Shown: positions 26,711-34,679, counted from the stretch's first letter. The stretch is 36,467 bases of DNA from an uncultured Bacteroidales bacterium (GCA_902772455.1 CACYAW010000020.1:1-36467); one strand, 5' to 3'. The notes: generated from the sequence alone by a model not told the origin. Made by a program: numbers and translations.

Positions 26711-27637
26711 ATGCAATACATTGGTGAACTGATTTCGATTGGAGTGGCCTTCTCCTGGACAGCGACGGCCCTGCTGAGTGAATTTGGCAGCAAGCGCATG
26801 GGCAACCTTACGCTTAACCTCATCCGCATGGTCATCACACTCTGCTTCTCGTTTATCCTGTTTTGGTTCACTGGCGGTTCTCCCCTGCCCGCGCATGGAA
26901 GCACTCAGGCCTATCTGTGGATGATGCTCTCAGGCGTGGTGGGCTATGTCATCGGCGACTTTTGCCTGTTCCAGTGCTACCTCATTATCGGTTCCAAGTT
27001 CGGGCAGTTGTTCATGACGCTTGCCCCTATCACCGCTGCCATCACCGCATGGATCACGCTTGGCCAGGAAATACGTCCGCAGGCCATGATCGCCATGATC
27101 GTCACCCTGACGGGCATCGCCATCAGTGTGCTGGGCCGTGGCGAGGGCCACAAATTGTCTTTGAAATTGCCATTGGCAGGAGTACTGTTTGCCATCGGTG
27201 CCGCCATCTGTCAAGGTGTTGGGCTGGTATTGAGCAAGATAGGCATGAACCACTATGAGGCTTCGCTCACGTCCGACATGGCAGAATGGCTGCTGCCATT
27301 CCACGCCAATTTCTTCCGCTGCATTGCAGGAACTATAGGCTTCACCTTATTGATGGCATGTCGTGAAGGCTTTGCGCCTCTACACAAGGGTGTGCGTGAC
27401 CGCAAAGGCATGATTGCTGCTGTTGCAACCACGATTTTCGGGCCGTTTGTTGGCGTGGGAGCGTCACTCCTCGCCGTTCAGTATACCGCAGCCGGCATAG
27501 CCAGCACACTAATGGCACTGACTCCCATCATCATTATACTGCCGGCATGGTGGTTATTCAAGCAGCCGATTACCGCTAAAAGCATCCTTGGTGCCTTGAT
27601 TTCGGTTATCGGCGTATCGTTGTTCTTCCTTTTATAA
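26711..27637 (+). CDS. EamA family (drug/metabolite superfamily) membrane transporter
   Basis: This 308-residue inner-membrane protein has about ten hydrophobic segments in two repeated five-helix halves, the EamA layout. The first half (about 1-140) includes GELISIGVAFSWTATAL and GYVIGDFCLFQCY; the second (about 150-308) ends FISVIG-like with GALISVIGVSLFFLL. Family members move amino acids, sugars or other metabolites; the substrate cannot be assigned here. The gene is alone, diverging from the penicillin-binding protein gene and ending 14 bp from the convergent aspartokinase. Its mRNA may be leaderless, because the -7 box ends 4 nt before the ATG. Confidence 0.88.
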   Translation: MQYIGELISIGVAFSWTATALLSEFGSKRMGNLTLNLIRMVITLCFSFILFWFTGGSPLPAHGSTQAYLWMMLSGVVGYVIGDFCLFQCYLIIGSKFGQLFMTLAPITAAITAWITLGQEIRPQAMIAMIVTLTGIAISVLGRGEGHKLSLKLPLAGVLFAIGAAICQGVGLVLSKIGMNHYEASLTSDMAEWLLPFHANFFRCIAGTIGFTLLMACREGFAPLHKGVRDRKGMIAAVATTIFGPFVGVGASLLAVQYTAAGIASTLMALTPIIIILPAWWLFKQPITAKSILGALISVIGVSLFFLL

Positions 27638-27651
27638 AAGTCTATTGACCC

Positions 27652-28545
27652 TTATTCATCCACAATCACAGTACCTGGCGCACTGAGGTTGAAAGTATTC
27701 TTGACCCAGACTGGGATGTGCTTCATCGCTACAGGAGCGATGGTTGGAGGATAAATCACCTTAGCACCGGCATCACACATTTCTTGTGCCTGAGCGTAAG
27801 TCATTTGCGGAATGACAGTGGCATCGGGATGGGTGCGTGGATCGGCAGTCATGAATCCGTCCACATCGGTCCATATCTCCAATGACTCGGCATCGAGCAA
27901 GGCGGCCAGAATGGCTGCTGTATAATCGCTACCGCCACGACCTAGATTGGTCACGGCACCCGACTCCGTGTCACGCGATATGAAACCCTGTACCACATGC
28001 ACGCCATCGTCGAGCTGGGAAAAATCCTCCTTAACAAGCCGCTCAGTTTCTTCCCAGTTGAGCACCCGGCCAGCAGCATCAGGCAGGGTTCTCATGAAAT
28101 TGAGGGACAGATGAGGAATGCCGTCCTCGAACATCCCTGCCACAATGGCAGACGACAGAATCTCGCCATGAGCAACGATGGCATCGCACACGCGCTCAAT
28201 CTCATCAACCGGCATGTGGGGATTGGTGGCCAGTGCCAAATAATAAGGCTTAAGGCTCTCGTCGATAAAGCGGTCGATGGTGTCATGCACCTGCTTACGC
28301 ATGGACTCGATGACCACACCATCAACAGCATCGTGGTGCCTTTTCCGCGCCGCTTCGAGCGTGTCAAGGCACGAAATGTCACGCTGTTGCGCCTGCTCGC
28401 ACATAGCCAGCAGTTGGTTAGTAAAGCCACCCATTGCCGAGACGACAACGATTACAGGTTTTGACTCGGCATTAACGATATCCCTAAGGTTAAGAAGACT
28501 CTCGACCGTACCGACCGAAGTCCCTCCAAATTTCATCACTTTCAT
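27652..28545 (-). CDS. Aspartokinase, catalytic domain only
   Basis: This 297-residue protein phosphorylates aspartate at the first step of Lys/Thr/Met synthesis. The amino-acid kinase fold is complete: VMKFGGTSVG at the N terminus, SAMGGFTNQLL, HGEILSSAIV, GRGGSDYTAAILA and the ATP-site segment IWTDVDGFMTADPR. Typical stand-alone aspartokinases reach about 440 residues through two ACT domains; this one stops just after NTFNLSAPGTVIVDE, the end of the kinase domain. The stop is clean and the convergent EamA gene fills the space beyond, so no ACT remnant can be present directly downstream. Without ACT domains, feedback by lysine or threonine is not expected unless another subunit provides it. 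Confidence 0.88.
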   Translation of the reverse strand: MKVMKFGGTSVGTVESLLNLRDIVNAESKPVIVVVSAMGGFTNQLLAMCEQAQQRDISCLDTLEAARKRHHDAVDGVVIESMRKQVHDTIDRFIDESLKPYYLALATNPHMPVDEIERVCDAIVAHGEILSSAIVAGMFEDGIPHLSLNFMRTLPDAAGRVLNWEETERLVKEDFSQLDDGVHVVQGFISRDTESGAVTNLGRGGSDYTAAILAALLDAESLEIWTDVDGFMTADPRTHPDATVIPQMTYAQAQEMCDAGAKVIYPPTIAPVAMKHIPVWVKNTFNLSAPGTVIVDE

Positions 28546-28693
28546 GCTTGCTATCAGTATTTAATTCTATAGTATTGAACGAGAAAAAACGAGATTTATT
28601 AGACCCACATGCAAATTATGGGCCATGACACCAAATAATCGGCCCAGTATCCCCTTTTTTACTTCAAATCAACGACAGTAACATTTTTTTTAC

Positions 28694-28701
28694 TACATTT
28701 G
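28694..28701 (+). promoter_or_regulatory. Probable -7 element for the yqgE operon, 4 nt from its ATG
   Basis: TACATTTG ends at 28701 and the yqgE ATG is at 28706. No TTTG is seen at the usual distance upstream. If used, it would give a leaderless mRNA for a five-gene operon. Confidence 0.5.
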
Positions 28702-28705
28702 CAAC

Positions 28706-29311
28706 ATGAATGACTGGGACCAGGACATCTATCACCTCAACGACGACCAGCCACAGCCCACACGAGGCTCGCTGCTGGTGGCCAAGCCTACTGTGGGTGA
28801 TTTCTTCTTCAAGCGATCGCTGGTGCTTATTGTCGATCCTGATGAAGGAGAGGGCGCTATGGGTGTGGTCACCAATCATTATATGGGTTATAACCTGCGC
28901 GACATCATGCCTGAAATTGAGACCGTGGAGGAGATTCCCCTGTTCCTTGGAGGCCCTGTCGGCACCGAGATGCTGTTCTACATGCACACCCTAGGCCCCG
29001 AAGTTGTCCCCAATGCCATCAGCGTAGGCGACGGAGTGTGGTTCGGTGGTGATTTTGACGCTATCAAGCGATACGTTGAACTAGGCGGCCCAGTTGAGGG
29101 ACGTGTAAAATTCATCGTGGGCTATAGCGGATGGGGCAAAGGACAGATCGCACAAGAGCTGGCCCGCCATGACTGGGCTGTCCTTGACAAGGGTGATTGT
29201 GACCTTTACATGGGTGACGGCGATGACGAACAGTGGCGAGAGGCCGTGTCCCGATTCGGAGGCCGTTACCGCTTGTGGCTCAATTTGCCCAGTGACCCGG
29301 CATGGAATTAG
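28706..29311 (+). CDS. yqgE: YqgE/AlgH family protein
   Basis: This 201-residue cytoplasmic protein belongs to the YqgE/AlgH family, whose biochemical role is not settled; AlgH was linked to alginate regulation in Pseudomonas. Visible family features are RGSLLVAKPTVGDFFFKRSLVLIV near the start (key residues GSLL-A-P, F-RSV-like), GAMGVVTNHYMG, LFLGGPVG and GYSGWGKGQIAQEL. Length is usual. It leads a plus-strand cluster with coaW and envelope-type transferase genes, though 45 bp separate it from coaW. Confidence 0.92.
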   Translation: MNDWDQDIYHLNDDQPQPTRGSLLVAKPTVGDFFFKRSLVLIVDPDEGEGAMGVVTNHYMGYNLRDIMPEIETVEEIPLFLGGPVGTEMLFYMHTLGPEVVPNAISVGDGVWFGGDFDAIKRYVELGGPVEGRVKFIVGYSGWGKGQIAQELARHDWAVLDKGDCDLYMGDGDDEQWREAVSRFGGRYRLWLNLPSDPAWN

Positions 29312-29356
29312 AATGGTTAGTCTTTTGGCTTTAGAATGCAGATCAATTAGGATACA

Positions 29357-30196
29357 ATGAGTCAAGTAATCGGCATAGACGTGGGTGGCAGCACCACCAA
29401 GATTGTGGGGATCGAGAACGGCACCCACATCAAGTCACCCATGAACATCACTGCCAATGACCCGATCACATCATTGTTCGGTGCATTTGGCAAATACCTG
29501 TATGACAACAATATCGCACTCGACGAGGTGGAGCACGTCATGCTCACTGGCGTTGGTGCTAGCGGTGTGACCACACCTATCTATGGCCTTCCCACAACCC
29601 ATGTCGATGAGTTTTATGCCGACGGATTGGGAGCACGTTTTGTCAGCGGCCTACAAAAACTTATCGTTGTATCTATGGGCACCGGCACCACGCTGGTAAG
29701 GGTAGATGGTGACGACATTTCCCACATCGGCGGTATCTCGATGGGCGGAGGCACCTTGCAAGGCCTGTCCCATCTGTTGCTCAAAGACAGCCATATCCAG
29801 GATGTGATAGAAATGGCTAAACACGGTGACCTCTCCCGTATCAATCTGCAGATCAAGGATATCAGCAAGGGAGATATCGAAGGCTTGCCCATGCATGCCA
29901 CGGCATCCCTGTTCGGCAAAGTCTTGAACAGCAACGCCAATGAGAACGATATTGCCAAAGGGCTTATCTGCATGGTTCTGGAGACTATCGGCTCGTGTGC
30001 GGTATTATCACAAGTGAATGGCGGTTTCAAGGACTATGTTTTAATCGGTAACTTGACCCTGTTGCCCGAGTGCCAAACCATCTTCCCGATGATGGAGAAC
30101 CTGTATGGCGTTCGCTTCCATATTCCCGAGCACGCCCGCTACTGTACCGCATTGGGGGCTGCGTTGTCCCACCAACATCAATCAATGGAATTGTGA
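29357..30196 (+). CDS. coaW: Type II pantothenate kinase
   Basis: This 279-residue ASKHA-fold kinase phosphorylates pantothenate, the first step of coenzyme A synthesis. The ATP-binding phosphate loop IGIDVGGSTTK opens the protein; further signatures are GVGASGV, VSMGTGTTLV and GGISMGGGTLQGL, the last being typical of the Fumble/CoaW type. The C terminus (YCTALGAALSH) closes the actin-like fold. The length fits bacterial CoaW such as that of staphylococci rather than the CoaX type III enzyme more usual in Bacteroides. It lies 6 bp before the GT2 gene and so is probably co-transcribed with it. Confidence 0.85.
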   Translation: MSQVIGIDVGGSTTKIVGIENGTHIKSPMNITANDPITSLFGAFGKYLYDNNIALDEVEHVMLTGVGASGVTTPIYGLPTTHVDEFYADGLGARFVSGLQKLIVVSMGTGTTLVRVDGDDISHIGGISMGGGTLQGLSHLLLKDSHIQDVIEMAKHGDLSRINLQIKDISKGDIEGLPMHATASLFGKVLNSNANENDIAKGLICMVLETIGSCAVLSQVNGGFKDYVLIGNLTLLPECQTIFPMMENLYGVRFHIPEHARYCTALGAALSHQHQSMEL

Positions 30197-30202
30197 TAGC
30201 CC

Positions 30203-31324
30203 ATGGAACTGAGTGTTGTCATCGTTAACTACCGTGTAAAGTACCTGCTGGAGCAGACTTTGCGCTCGGTGGAGCAAGCCATGCAAGGAATGCAGGGCGA
30301 AATTATCGTGGTCGACAACCTGTCAGGGGACGACAGTATCGCTTTTTCGCGCGAACGCCATGCTCAAGTCATCTACATCGAGAACCAGGAAAACGTGGGT
30401 TTTGCACGCGCCAACAACCAAGCCATCATGCAAGCCCGCGGCGAATATACCTTGATTCTCAATCCCGACACCATCATCACACCACGATGCCTGCAAGAAG
30501 GCATTGAGTGGATGAAAGCACACCCAAAATGCGGTGCTATTGGTGCCCGCATGATGGATGGCAACGGCGTGTTTTTGCCCGAAAGCAAGCGCGCCTTCCC
30601 CACACCGTGGGTTTCGTTTTGCAAAATCTTCGGTCTGTCTAAACTGTTCCCGCGCTCGCCGTTGTTCGCCAAGTATCACCTGCGTTACCTGAGCGATCTG
30701 GAACCCCAATGCATCGATATCCTGTCGGGGGCCTACATGCTGTGCCGCACAAGCGTATTGCAGCAGTTGGGCGGTTTTGATGAGGATTTCTTCATGTATG
30801 GTGAAGACATCGACCTGAGCTACCGAATTGTAAAAGCCGGCTATGAGAACTGGTTCCTCCCCACCCCAATGGTGCATTACAAGGGCGAAAGTACCCACAA
30901 AGACTCGATGCGCTACGTCAGAATCTTCTATGACGCGATGCTTATATTCTACCGCAAGCATTTCCCGCGGTTCAACGTCATCTTCTATCCCATTGTCAAG
31001 TTTGGAGTCATTGTTCGAGCAGGGTTGGCAATGGCCAAACGGCTCGTTAAGCGTTTGATTCCCAAGGGCGGGATGCCTGTCAGCGAAAGCTGGCCGTGGG
31101 TTATCATCAGCACTGATGCTGCCGATGTAGCTCGTCGCGCGAACATCGGTAATTACCTGACCGACATCCCATCGTCCGGTTGCTGCAATGTGCTCATTGA
31201 TGACGGTTGCCACACTTGCGCCCAAGTGGTGGACTACATCAGGGAACATGGCGGGAACAACCGCCTCGCATTTCACATCTTTGCCGACCGTCACGGCATC
31301 ATCATCTCTCCCAAAATGTCATGA
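30203..31324 (+). CDS. Glycosyltransferase family 2 (rhamnosyltransferase-like) with C-terminal extension
   Basis: This 373-residue GT-A enzyme transfers a sugar from a nucleotide donor, probably in O-antigen or capsule synthesis. The first 260 residues hold the family motifs: LSVVIVNYRVKYLLEQTL, IIVVDNLSGDD, NVGFARANNQA, LILNPDT (the DxD-like metal site region), SGAYMLCRTSVLQQLGGFDEDFFMYGEDIDL (key residues GAYML, GGFDE and GEDIDL). A further 100 residues follow a short basic hydrophobic segment (about 265-285) and carry a cluster SGCCNVLIDDGCHTC, a CC-x8-C-x2-C pattern that could bind metal. This extension is not a part I recognise. The stop overlaps the GNAT start (ATGA), so translation is coupled. 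Confidence 0.88.
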   Translation: MELSVVIVNYRVKYLLEQTLRSVEQAMQGMQGEIIVVDNLSGDDSIAFSRERHAQVIYIENQENVGFARANNQAIMQARGEYTLILNPDTIITPRCLQEGIEWMKAHPKCGAIGARMMDGNGVFLPESKRAFPTPWVSFCKIFGLSKLFPRSPLFAKYHLRYLSDLEPQCIDILSGAYMLCRTSVLQQLGGFDEDFFMYGEDIDLSYRIVKAGYENWFLPTPMVHYKGESTHKDSMRYVRIFYDAMLIFYRKHFPRFNVIFYPIVKFGVIVRAGLAMAKRLVKRLIPKGGMPVSESWPWVIISTDAADVARRANIGNYLTDIPSSGCCNVLIDDGCHTCAQVVDYIREHGGNNRLAFHIFADRHGIIISPKMS

Positions 31325-31845
31325 GCCAATTATTGAGTAACGATATTGTCACCTTGCGTGCCCTGGAGCCGACCGACCTGGACATTCTCTACCGTTGGGA
31401 GAATGACACCAGCCTATGGGTAGTCAGCGATACCGTTGCCCCATACTCACGAGAGGCTTTGTGGCACTACCTGCAGGAATACACCGGTGACATCTATGCC
31501 CAGCGTCAACTAAGGCTAATCATCGCCATGACAGAAAATGACCATCCTGTAGGCACCGTTGATTTTCTCAACTTCGACCCGCTTAACAATCGGGCAGAAC
31601 TGGGCCTGTTCATCGAAAAAGACATGCGCGGCAAGGGCTTGGGACGTCAAGCTCTAGACCTAATCACTGTTTACTCTCGCGATCATTTGGGCTTACGGCA
31701 GTTGTATGTCTTCATCGCGACGGACAACGAAGTGTGCATTCATCTGTTTGAGCAATATGGCTACCGCCAAGTGGGAGTTATAGAGTCATGGGTAAAGCGT
31801 GGTACAACTTATCATGACGTTGCACTCATGCAAATGATTTTATAA
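31321..31845 (+). CDS. GNAT family N-acetyltransferase
   Basis: This 174-residue protein transfers an acetyl group from acetyl-CoA to an amine. The start at 31321 is chosen because it overlaps the stop of the GT2 gene (ATGA) and the residues upstream in the longer frame are not protein-like. It shows the RimJ/RimL-type N terminus (IVTLRALEPTDLDILYRWEND) named by its key RALEPTD and W-N-D, then RAELGLFIEKDMRGKGLGRQAL with the acetyl-CoA loop RGKGLG, and NEVCIHLFEQYGYRQVG, the usual C-terminal block. In this operon a sugar-amine acceptor is possible, but a protein N terminus or small molecule is equally so. Confidence 0.88.
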   Translation: MSQLLSNDIVTLRALEPTDLDILYRWENDTSLWVVSDTVAPYSREALWHYLQEYTGDIYAQRQLRLIIAMTENDHPVGTVDFLNFDPLNNRAELGLFIEKDMRGKGLGRQALDLITVYSRDHLGLRQLYVFIATDNEVCIHLFEQYGYRQVGVIESWVKRGTTYHDVALMQMIL

Positions 31846-31857
31846 CAACAACTGTTA

Positions 31858-32844
31858 ATGGCACGAGATAATCGAATAGACACAATAAAAGGCCTCTTAA
31901 TCATTCTGGTGGTCATGGGCCACATTATCACCGGATTAGACAATGTCAACATCATCAATCATGGTGTGATGGGGCTGATATATATCTTCCACATGCCGCT
32001 CTTCATCCTTATTTCGGGTTACCTGACCAAGCACCCCAGCCAGCAAAGTCCCGTCGAGATGTGGAAAAACGTCGGTAACATCATGTTGACATTGGTCATA
32101 TTCCATCTGTTGGCAGTCCTTTGGGTCTACATGATCAGTGGTAATTACCTAATGCCATTATTGGATTTTCCCTTTGGTGTGTTTTGGTATCTTTTAAGCT
32201 TGATCTGCTGGCGCATCATGCTCTACTATACCCCCGAACGGCTGCTGAAGCAACCACTTTTATATTTTGGCATTGCCGTCGTCATTTCACTATTAATAGG
32301 TTTGACACATCTGGGCAAATTCCTGTCCATCCAACGCACGCTCAATTTCTACCCATTCTTCCTGATGGGCTTCTATTACAGGCAAGGCTCCTTCAATACC
32401 TCCCTATGGCACAACAACAAGCTGCATGCCGGTGTGGTGTTGGTTGTTCTGCCTTTACTTTTCTGGTTATACCCCAAATGCGGAAATGTGATGAGCGGAG
32501 CAGACTACTATGGTTTTGGAGGCTTGCCCCAGAAAGCGATGGTGCTGGCAGGTTCCATCACCATGTCGCTACTGGTGTTTAACTTGACACGCGACAACAA
32601 GTGGCTGAGGCCCATCGGCAAGGACAGCATGTTTTACTATATGTACCATATTAATGTCCTCGCATTCACGGTAGTGCCTTTAGTGAGAACTTACCCGCTG
32701 CCTCGAACCATGCCATTTATCCTACTGTACACAGCCTTGACAATAGCGATTCTGTACCTGATGAGTAAAATCAAATTCTTCAGATGGTTCGTTCATCCCA
32801 CCCTGCCAAAGTGTTTCAAGTCTCAGTTTACTAGGAACCAGTAA
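31858..32844 (+). CDS. Membrane acyltransferase (acyltransferase family 3)
   Basis: This 328-residue protein has about nine or ten membrane segments and belongs to the family 3 acyltransferases, which transfer acetyl or similar groups to exported glycans or glycolipids. The family signature is at the N terminus: RIDTIKGLLIILVVMGHI (key residues R-D-KG and the catalytic-type His of VMGH), followed by YIFHMPLFILISGYL with its FHMPLF-SG motif. The last part (MFYYMYHINVLAF) resembles the C-terminal block of the family. It is the last gene in the yqgE-coaW-GT2-GNAT cluster, 12 bp from the GNAT stop, so acylation of a polysaccharide built with the GT2 enzyme is a fair guess. Confidence 0.9.
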   Translation: MARDNRIDTIKGLLIILVVMGHIITGLDNVNIINHGVMGLIYIFHMPLFILISGYLTKHPSQQSPVEMWKNVGNIMLTLVIFHLLAVLWVYMISGNYLMPLLDFPFGVFWYLLSLICWRIMLYYTPERLLKQPLLYFGIAVVISLLIGLTHLGKFLSIQRTLNFYPFFLMGFYYRQGSFNTSLWHNNKLHAGVVLVVLPLLFWLYPKCGNVMSGADYYGFGGLPQKAMVLAGSITMSLLVFNLTRDNKWLRPIGKDSMFYYMYHINVLAFTVVPLVRTYPLPRTMPFILLYTALTIAILYLMSKIKFFRWFVHPTLPKCFKSQFTRNQ

Positions 32845-32864
32845 ATAGAATAACATTAAAATAC

Positions 32865-32908
32865 AATCAGGGCTCTCACACTTACAGAGGTGATTGAGAG
32901 CCCTGATT
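32865..32908. terminator. Bidirectional terminator between the acyltransferase and thioredoxin-fold genes
   Basis: A perfect 14-bp stem (32865-32878 with 32895-32908) encloses a 16-nt loop. It lies between two convergent genes. The T run is weak on the plus strand and better on the minus strand (TTGTATTTTAATG). Confidence 0.8.
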
Positions 32909-32931
32909 AGATATTCTTTAAATGCTATGAA

Positions 32932-33417
32932 TCAATGCAATTGCGCCAACGTCTTTTCATCAGGATCAATGGCGATAATTACACCCTCCTTATCGAGCAG
33001 GAAAGAATGATACCCTTCTTCCAAACGCCATCCCTTAATGATATCATACTGTGCATCGATAGAAGAGTAGAACTGTGCTGAACGGTCCAATTCGTCCAGA
33101 ACGATGATATTGTTGAAGACGCTCATACTACGGTCCATATTCACCGACACATGAGTGTAGTTGACCTTACTGTTTCTTGACAGACGATCATAATTCATAT
33201 TCTCCAGTCGTGACTGAGGATCGTCCGAAGACCAGAACGTGAGGAGCACATTGCTGCCCCGGTGCTGCTGTAATGGTGACAAATCATTGTTACTATTGCC
33301 CAGCTTGAGCGCAGGAGCCTTGAAACCAATACGGCTGTCGGCAGGCGCTGTATAATAGGCCGAGGTGAACAGGATCAATAAACCCAGAGTAACAATCGTC
33401 AATAACGTCTTATTCAT
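32932..33417 (-). CDS. Thioredoxin-fold membrane or secreted protein without cysteines
   Basis: This 161-residue protein has an N-terminal hydrophobic segment (about 4-20), either a signal peptide or a membrane anchor. The rest looks like a TlpA/AhpC-type thioredoxin fold: IGFKAPALKL, LLTFWSSDDPQSR, THVSVNMD, YDIIKGWRLEEGYHSFLLDKEGVIIAI (key residues YDI, G-HSFLLDKEG). In redox-active relatives the segment after TFW has WCxxC; here it is SSDD. In fact no cysteine occurs anywhere in the chain, so it cannot be a thiol oxidoreductase and is more likely a binding or structural derivative. It is transcribed alone from a TTG-N18-TAATTTTG promoter and ends at a bidirectional terminator. Confidence 0.75.
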   Translation of the reverse strand: MNKTLLTIVTLGLLILFTSAYYTAPADSRIGFKAPALKLGNSNNDLSPLQQHRGSNVLLTFWSSDDPQSRLENMNYDRLSRNSKVNYTHVSVNMDRSMSVFNNIIVLDELDRSAQFYSSIDAQYDIIKGWRLEEGYHSFLLDKEGVIIAIDPDEKTLAQLH

Positions 33418-33519
33418 TTAACAATCAATTGAGATTTCGCTTTTGCTCAAACCCTCTTCGGTAATCAGATGTATTTTTTAAAAATGCACCTTACACCAAA
33501 GAACGTTATATTGAGCGTG

Positions 33520-33548
33520 CAAAATTACAGAAAAAAAGTTATTAACAA
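33520..33548 (-). promoter_or_regulatory. Bacteroidetes-type promoter for the thioredoxin-fold gene
   Basis: On the minus strand TTG (complement of 33546-33548) lies 18 nt before TAATTTTG (complement of 33520-33527). The spacing is one short of the usual 19-21. The leader to the ATG would be about 100 nt. Confidence 0.55.
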
Positions 33549-33654
33549 GCTAAAGTTCCTTCAAAATCTGACTTTTTGATGTTTTTTATACTCTTTTCAC
33601 AGCATTTACATCTCCTGCCAAACGATGTTCGCACCAAAAATAATTATAAATTAT

Positions 33655-33685
33655 TTTGTTTCTTGAGTAAAAATGAATAATTTTG
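33655..33685 (+). promoter_or_regulatory. Bacteroidetes-type promoter for the small lipoprotein/DUF695-like operon
   Basis: TTTG (33655-33658) is 19 nt before TAATTTTG (33678-33685), a full consensus match. The ATG at 33714 is 28 nt after the box. Confidence 0.8.
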
Positions 33686-33713
33686 TGGCTCCAAAACAAT
33701 CATTCTAACCATT

Positions 33714-34190
33714 ATGAAAAGAATTTGTGCTATCATATTTCTGATATCCTTTACCCTGACGATTGCTGGTGTAATCTCGTCATGTGAATTCCAGTCACAT
33801 GAGGATCCCGAACACCCCATGTATGTATCCTACACCATCTCAGCAGGAGTTCTCTCTTTTGATGGACCTCAACAAGTACAGTTTAATATCCAGAATTGGA
33901 TCAAGGACAACGAAAGAATATATGATAAACCTGTGTCCTACAGTACCGGAGACGCTTCGGAATTCCGTGAGACCGATGCTGAAGCCGTTAAGAACTACGA
34001 AGACTTTCTACTCATATTCAAAGCCCATCTGAATAAAGTCAGTCAGGATTTAGCTAAAGGCTCCTATGGAAATGACAAGCTCAAGGTGGACGCAACATAC
34101 TATGTTTTTGCCAAGCGCACCCAGGGTAAGGACGGACAATTGAAGTATGAGCAAATCGAGTTCGTTTATCCTTCTTCTAGTTCAAATTAA
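33714..34190 (+). CDS. Small lipoprotein of unknown function
   Basis: I do not recognise this 158-residue protein. It starts with a signal peptide and lipobox (GVISSC, Cys24), so it should be anchored to the periplasmic side of a membrane or to the outside. The mature part is rather acidic and mixes alpha and beta character: YVSYTISAGVLSF, then a probable helix around AEAVKNYEDFLLIFKAHLNKV, and a C-terminal strand pair VDATYYVFAKR and YEQIEFVYP. The end is serine-rich (PSSSSN). Only 6 bp separate it from the next gene, so the two form an operon from the promoter at 33655-33685. Confidence 0.7.
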   Translation: MKRICAIIFLISFTLTIAGVISSCEFQSHEDPEHPMYVSYTISAGVLSFDGPQQVQFNIQNWIKDNERIYDKPVSYSTGDASEFRETDAEAVKNYEDFLLIFKAHLNKVSQDLAKGSYGNDKLKVDATYYVFAKRTQGKDGQLKYEQIEFVYPSSSSN

Positions 34191-34196
34191 TAGGCA

Positions 34197-34646
34197 ATGG
34201 CTAAGCTAAGAATCAGTGACGACTGGTGGACCGCTCCTGCCGAGGGTGAGAACGGAAATCTCATCTTGGTTACCGGGCGCCGTTCGATGGATGACATCAT
34301 TGCGACAGGGCTTTACCGCTACCGTGTTGAAGTCACATGGCATTATGATGGTGACGATCGACTGCTACCCACCTATGCCGACAGCAAATTGATGGAAGAA
34401 GTCACCGATGCGCTGAATGACTGTTTTCGTCAAGACCCCGTTGCAATTCTCACAGGCATTTACACAGGAGACAATCAACGCAACTGGGTGTTTTACACCA
34501 GGAGCCTGCACATCTTCCAGCGAAAATTCAACGAATCACTCACAGCCCTTCCTGCCCTACCCCTCGAATTTGAGGCTGAAGAAGATCCCGAGTGGCTGGA
34601 ATACAAAGAGATGTGCCAGTGTGAAGTCGCCGAGGGCGAGGATTAA
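34197..34646 (+). CDS. DUF695-like cytoplasmic protein
   Basis: This 149-residue protein has no export signal. Its shape fits DUF695 as I remember it: an N-terminal DDWWTAPAEGENGN strand, a basic YRYRVEVTWHYDGD segment, DNQRNWVFYTRSLHIFQRKFNE, and a closing FEAEEDPEWLEYKEMC with the typical EDPEW-EY pattern. The family has no established role. It is probably translated with the small lipoprotein upstream, an unusual pairing of a lipoprotein with a cytoplasmic partner. Conservation of the pair elsewhere would be the best test of a shared function. Confidence 0.65.
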   Translation: MAKLRISDDWWTAPAEGENGNLILVTGRRSMDDIIATGLYRYRVEVTWHYDGDDRLLPTYADSKLMEEVTDALNDCFRQDPVAILTGIYTGDNQRNWVFYTRSLHIFQRKFNESLTALPALPLEFEAEEDPEWLEYKEMCQCEVAEGED

Positions 34647-34679
34647 CCGCACTCCATCCCCAATATAGATAAACGGTGC

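Noticed and set aside
30323-31294. A 323-codon open frame antisense to the GT2 gene
   Set aside because: The GT2 motifs on the plus strand and the ATGA overlap with the next gene show which strand is coding.
31207-31320. An upstream extension of the GNAT gene by 38 codons
   Set aside because: The extension lies entirely in the GT2 coding region in another frame and is not protein-like; the ATGA overlap marks the real start.
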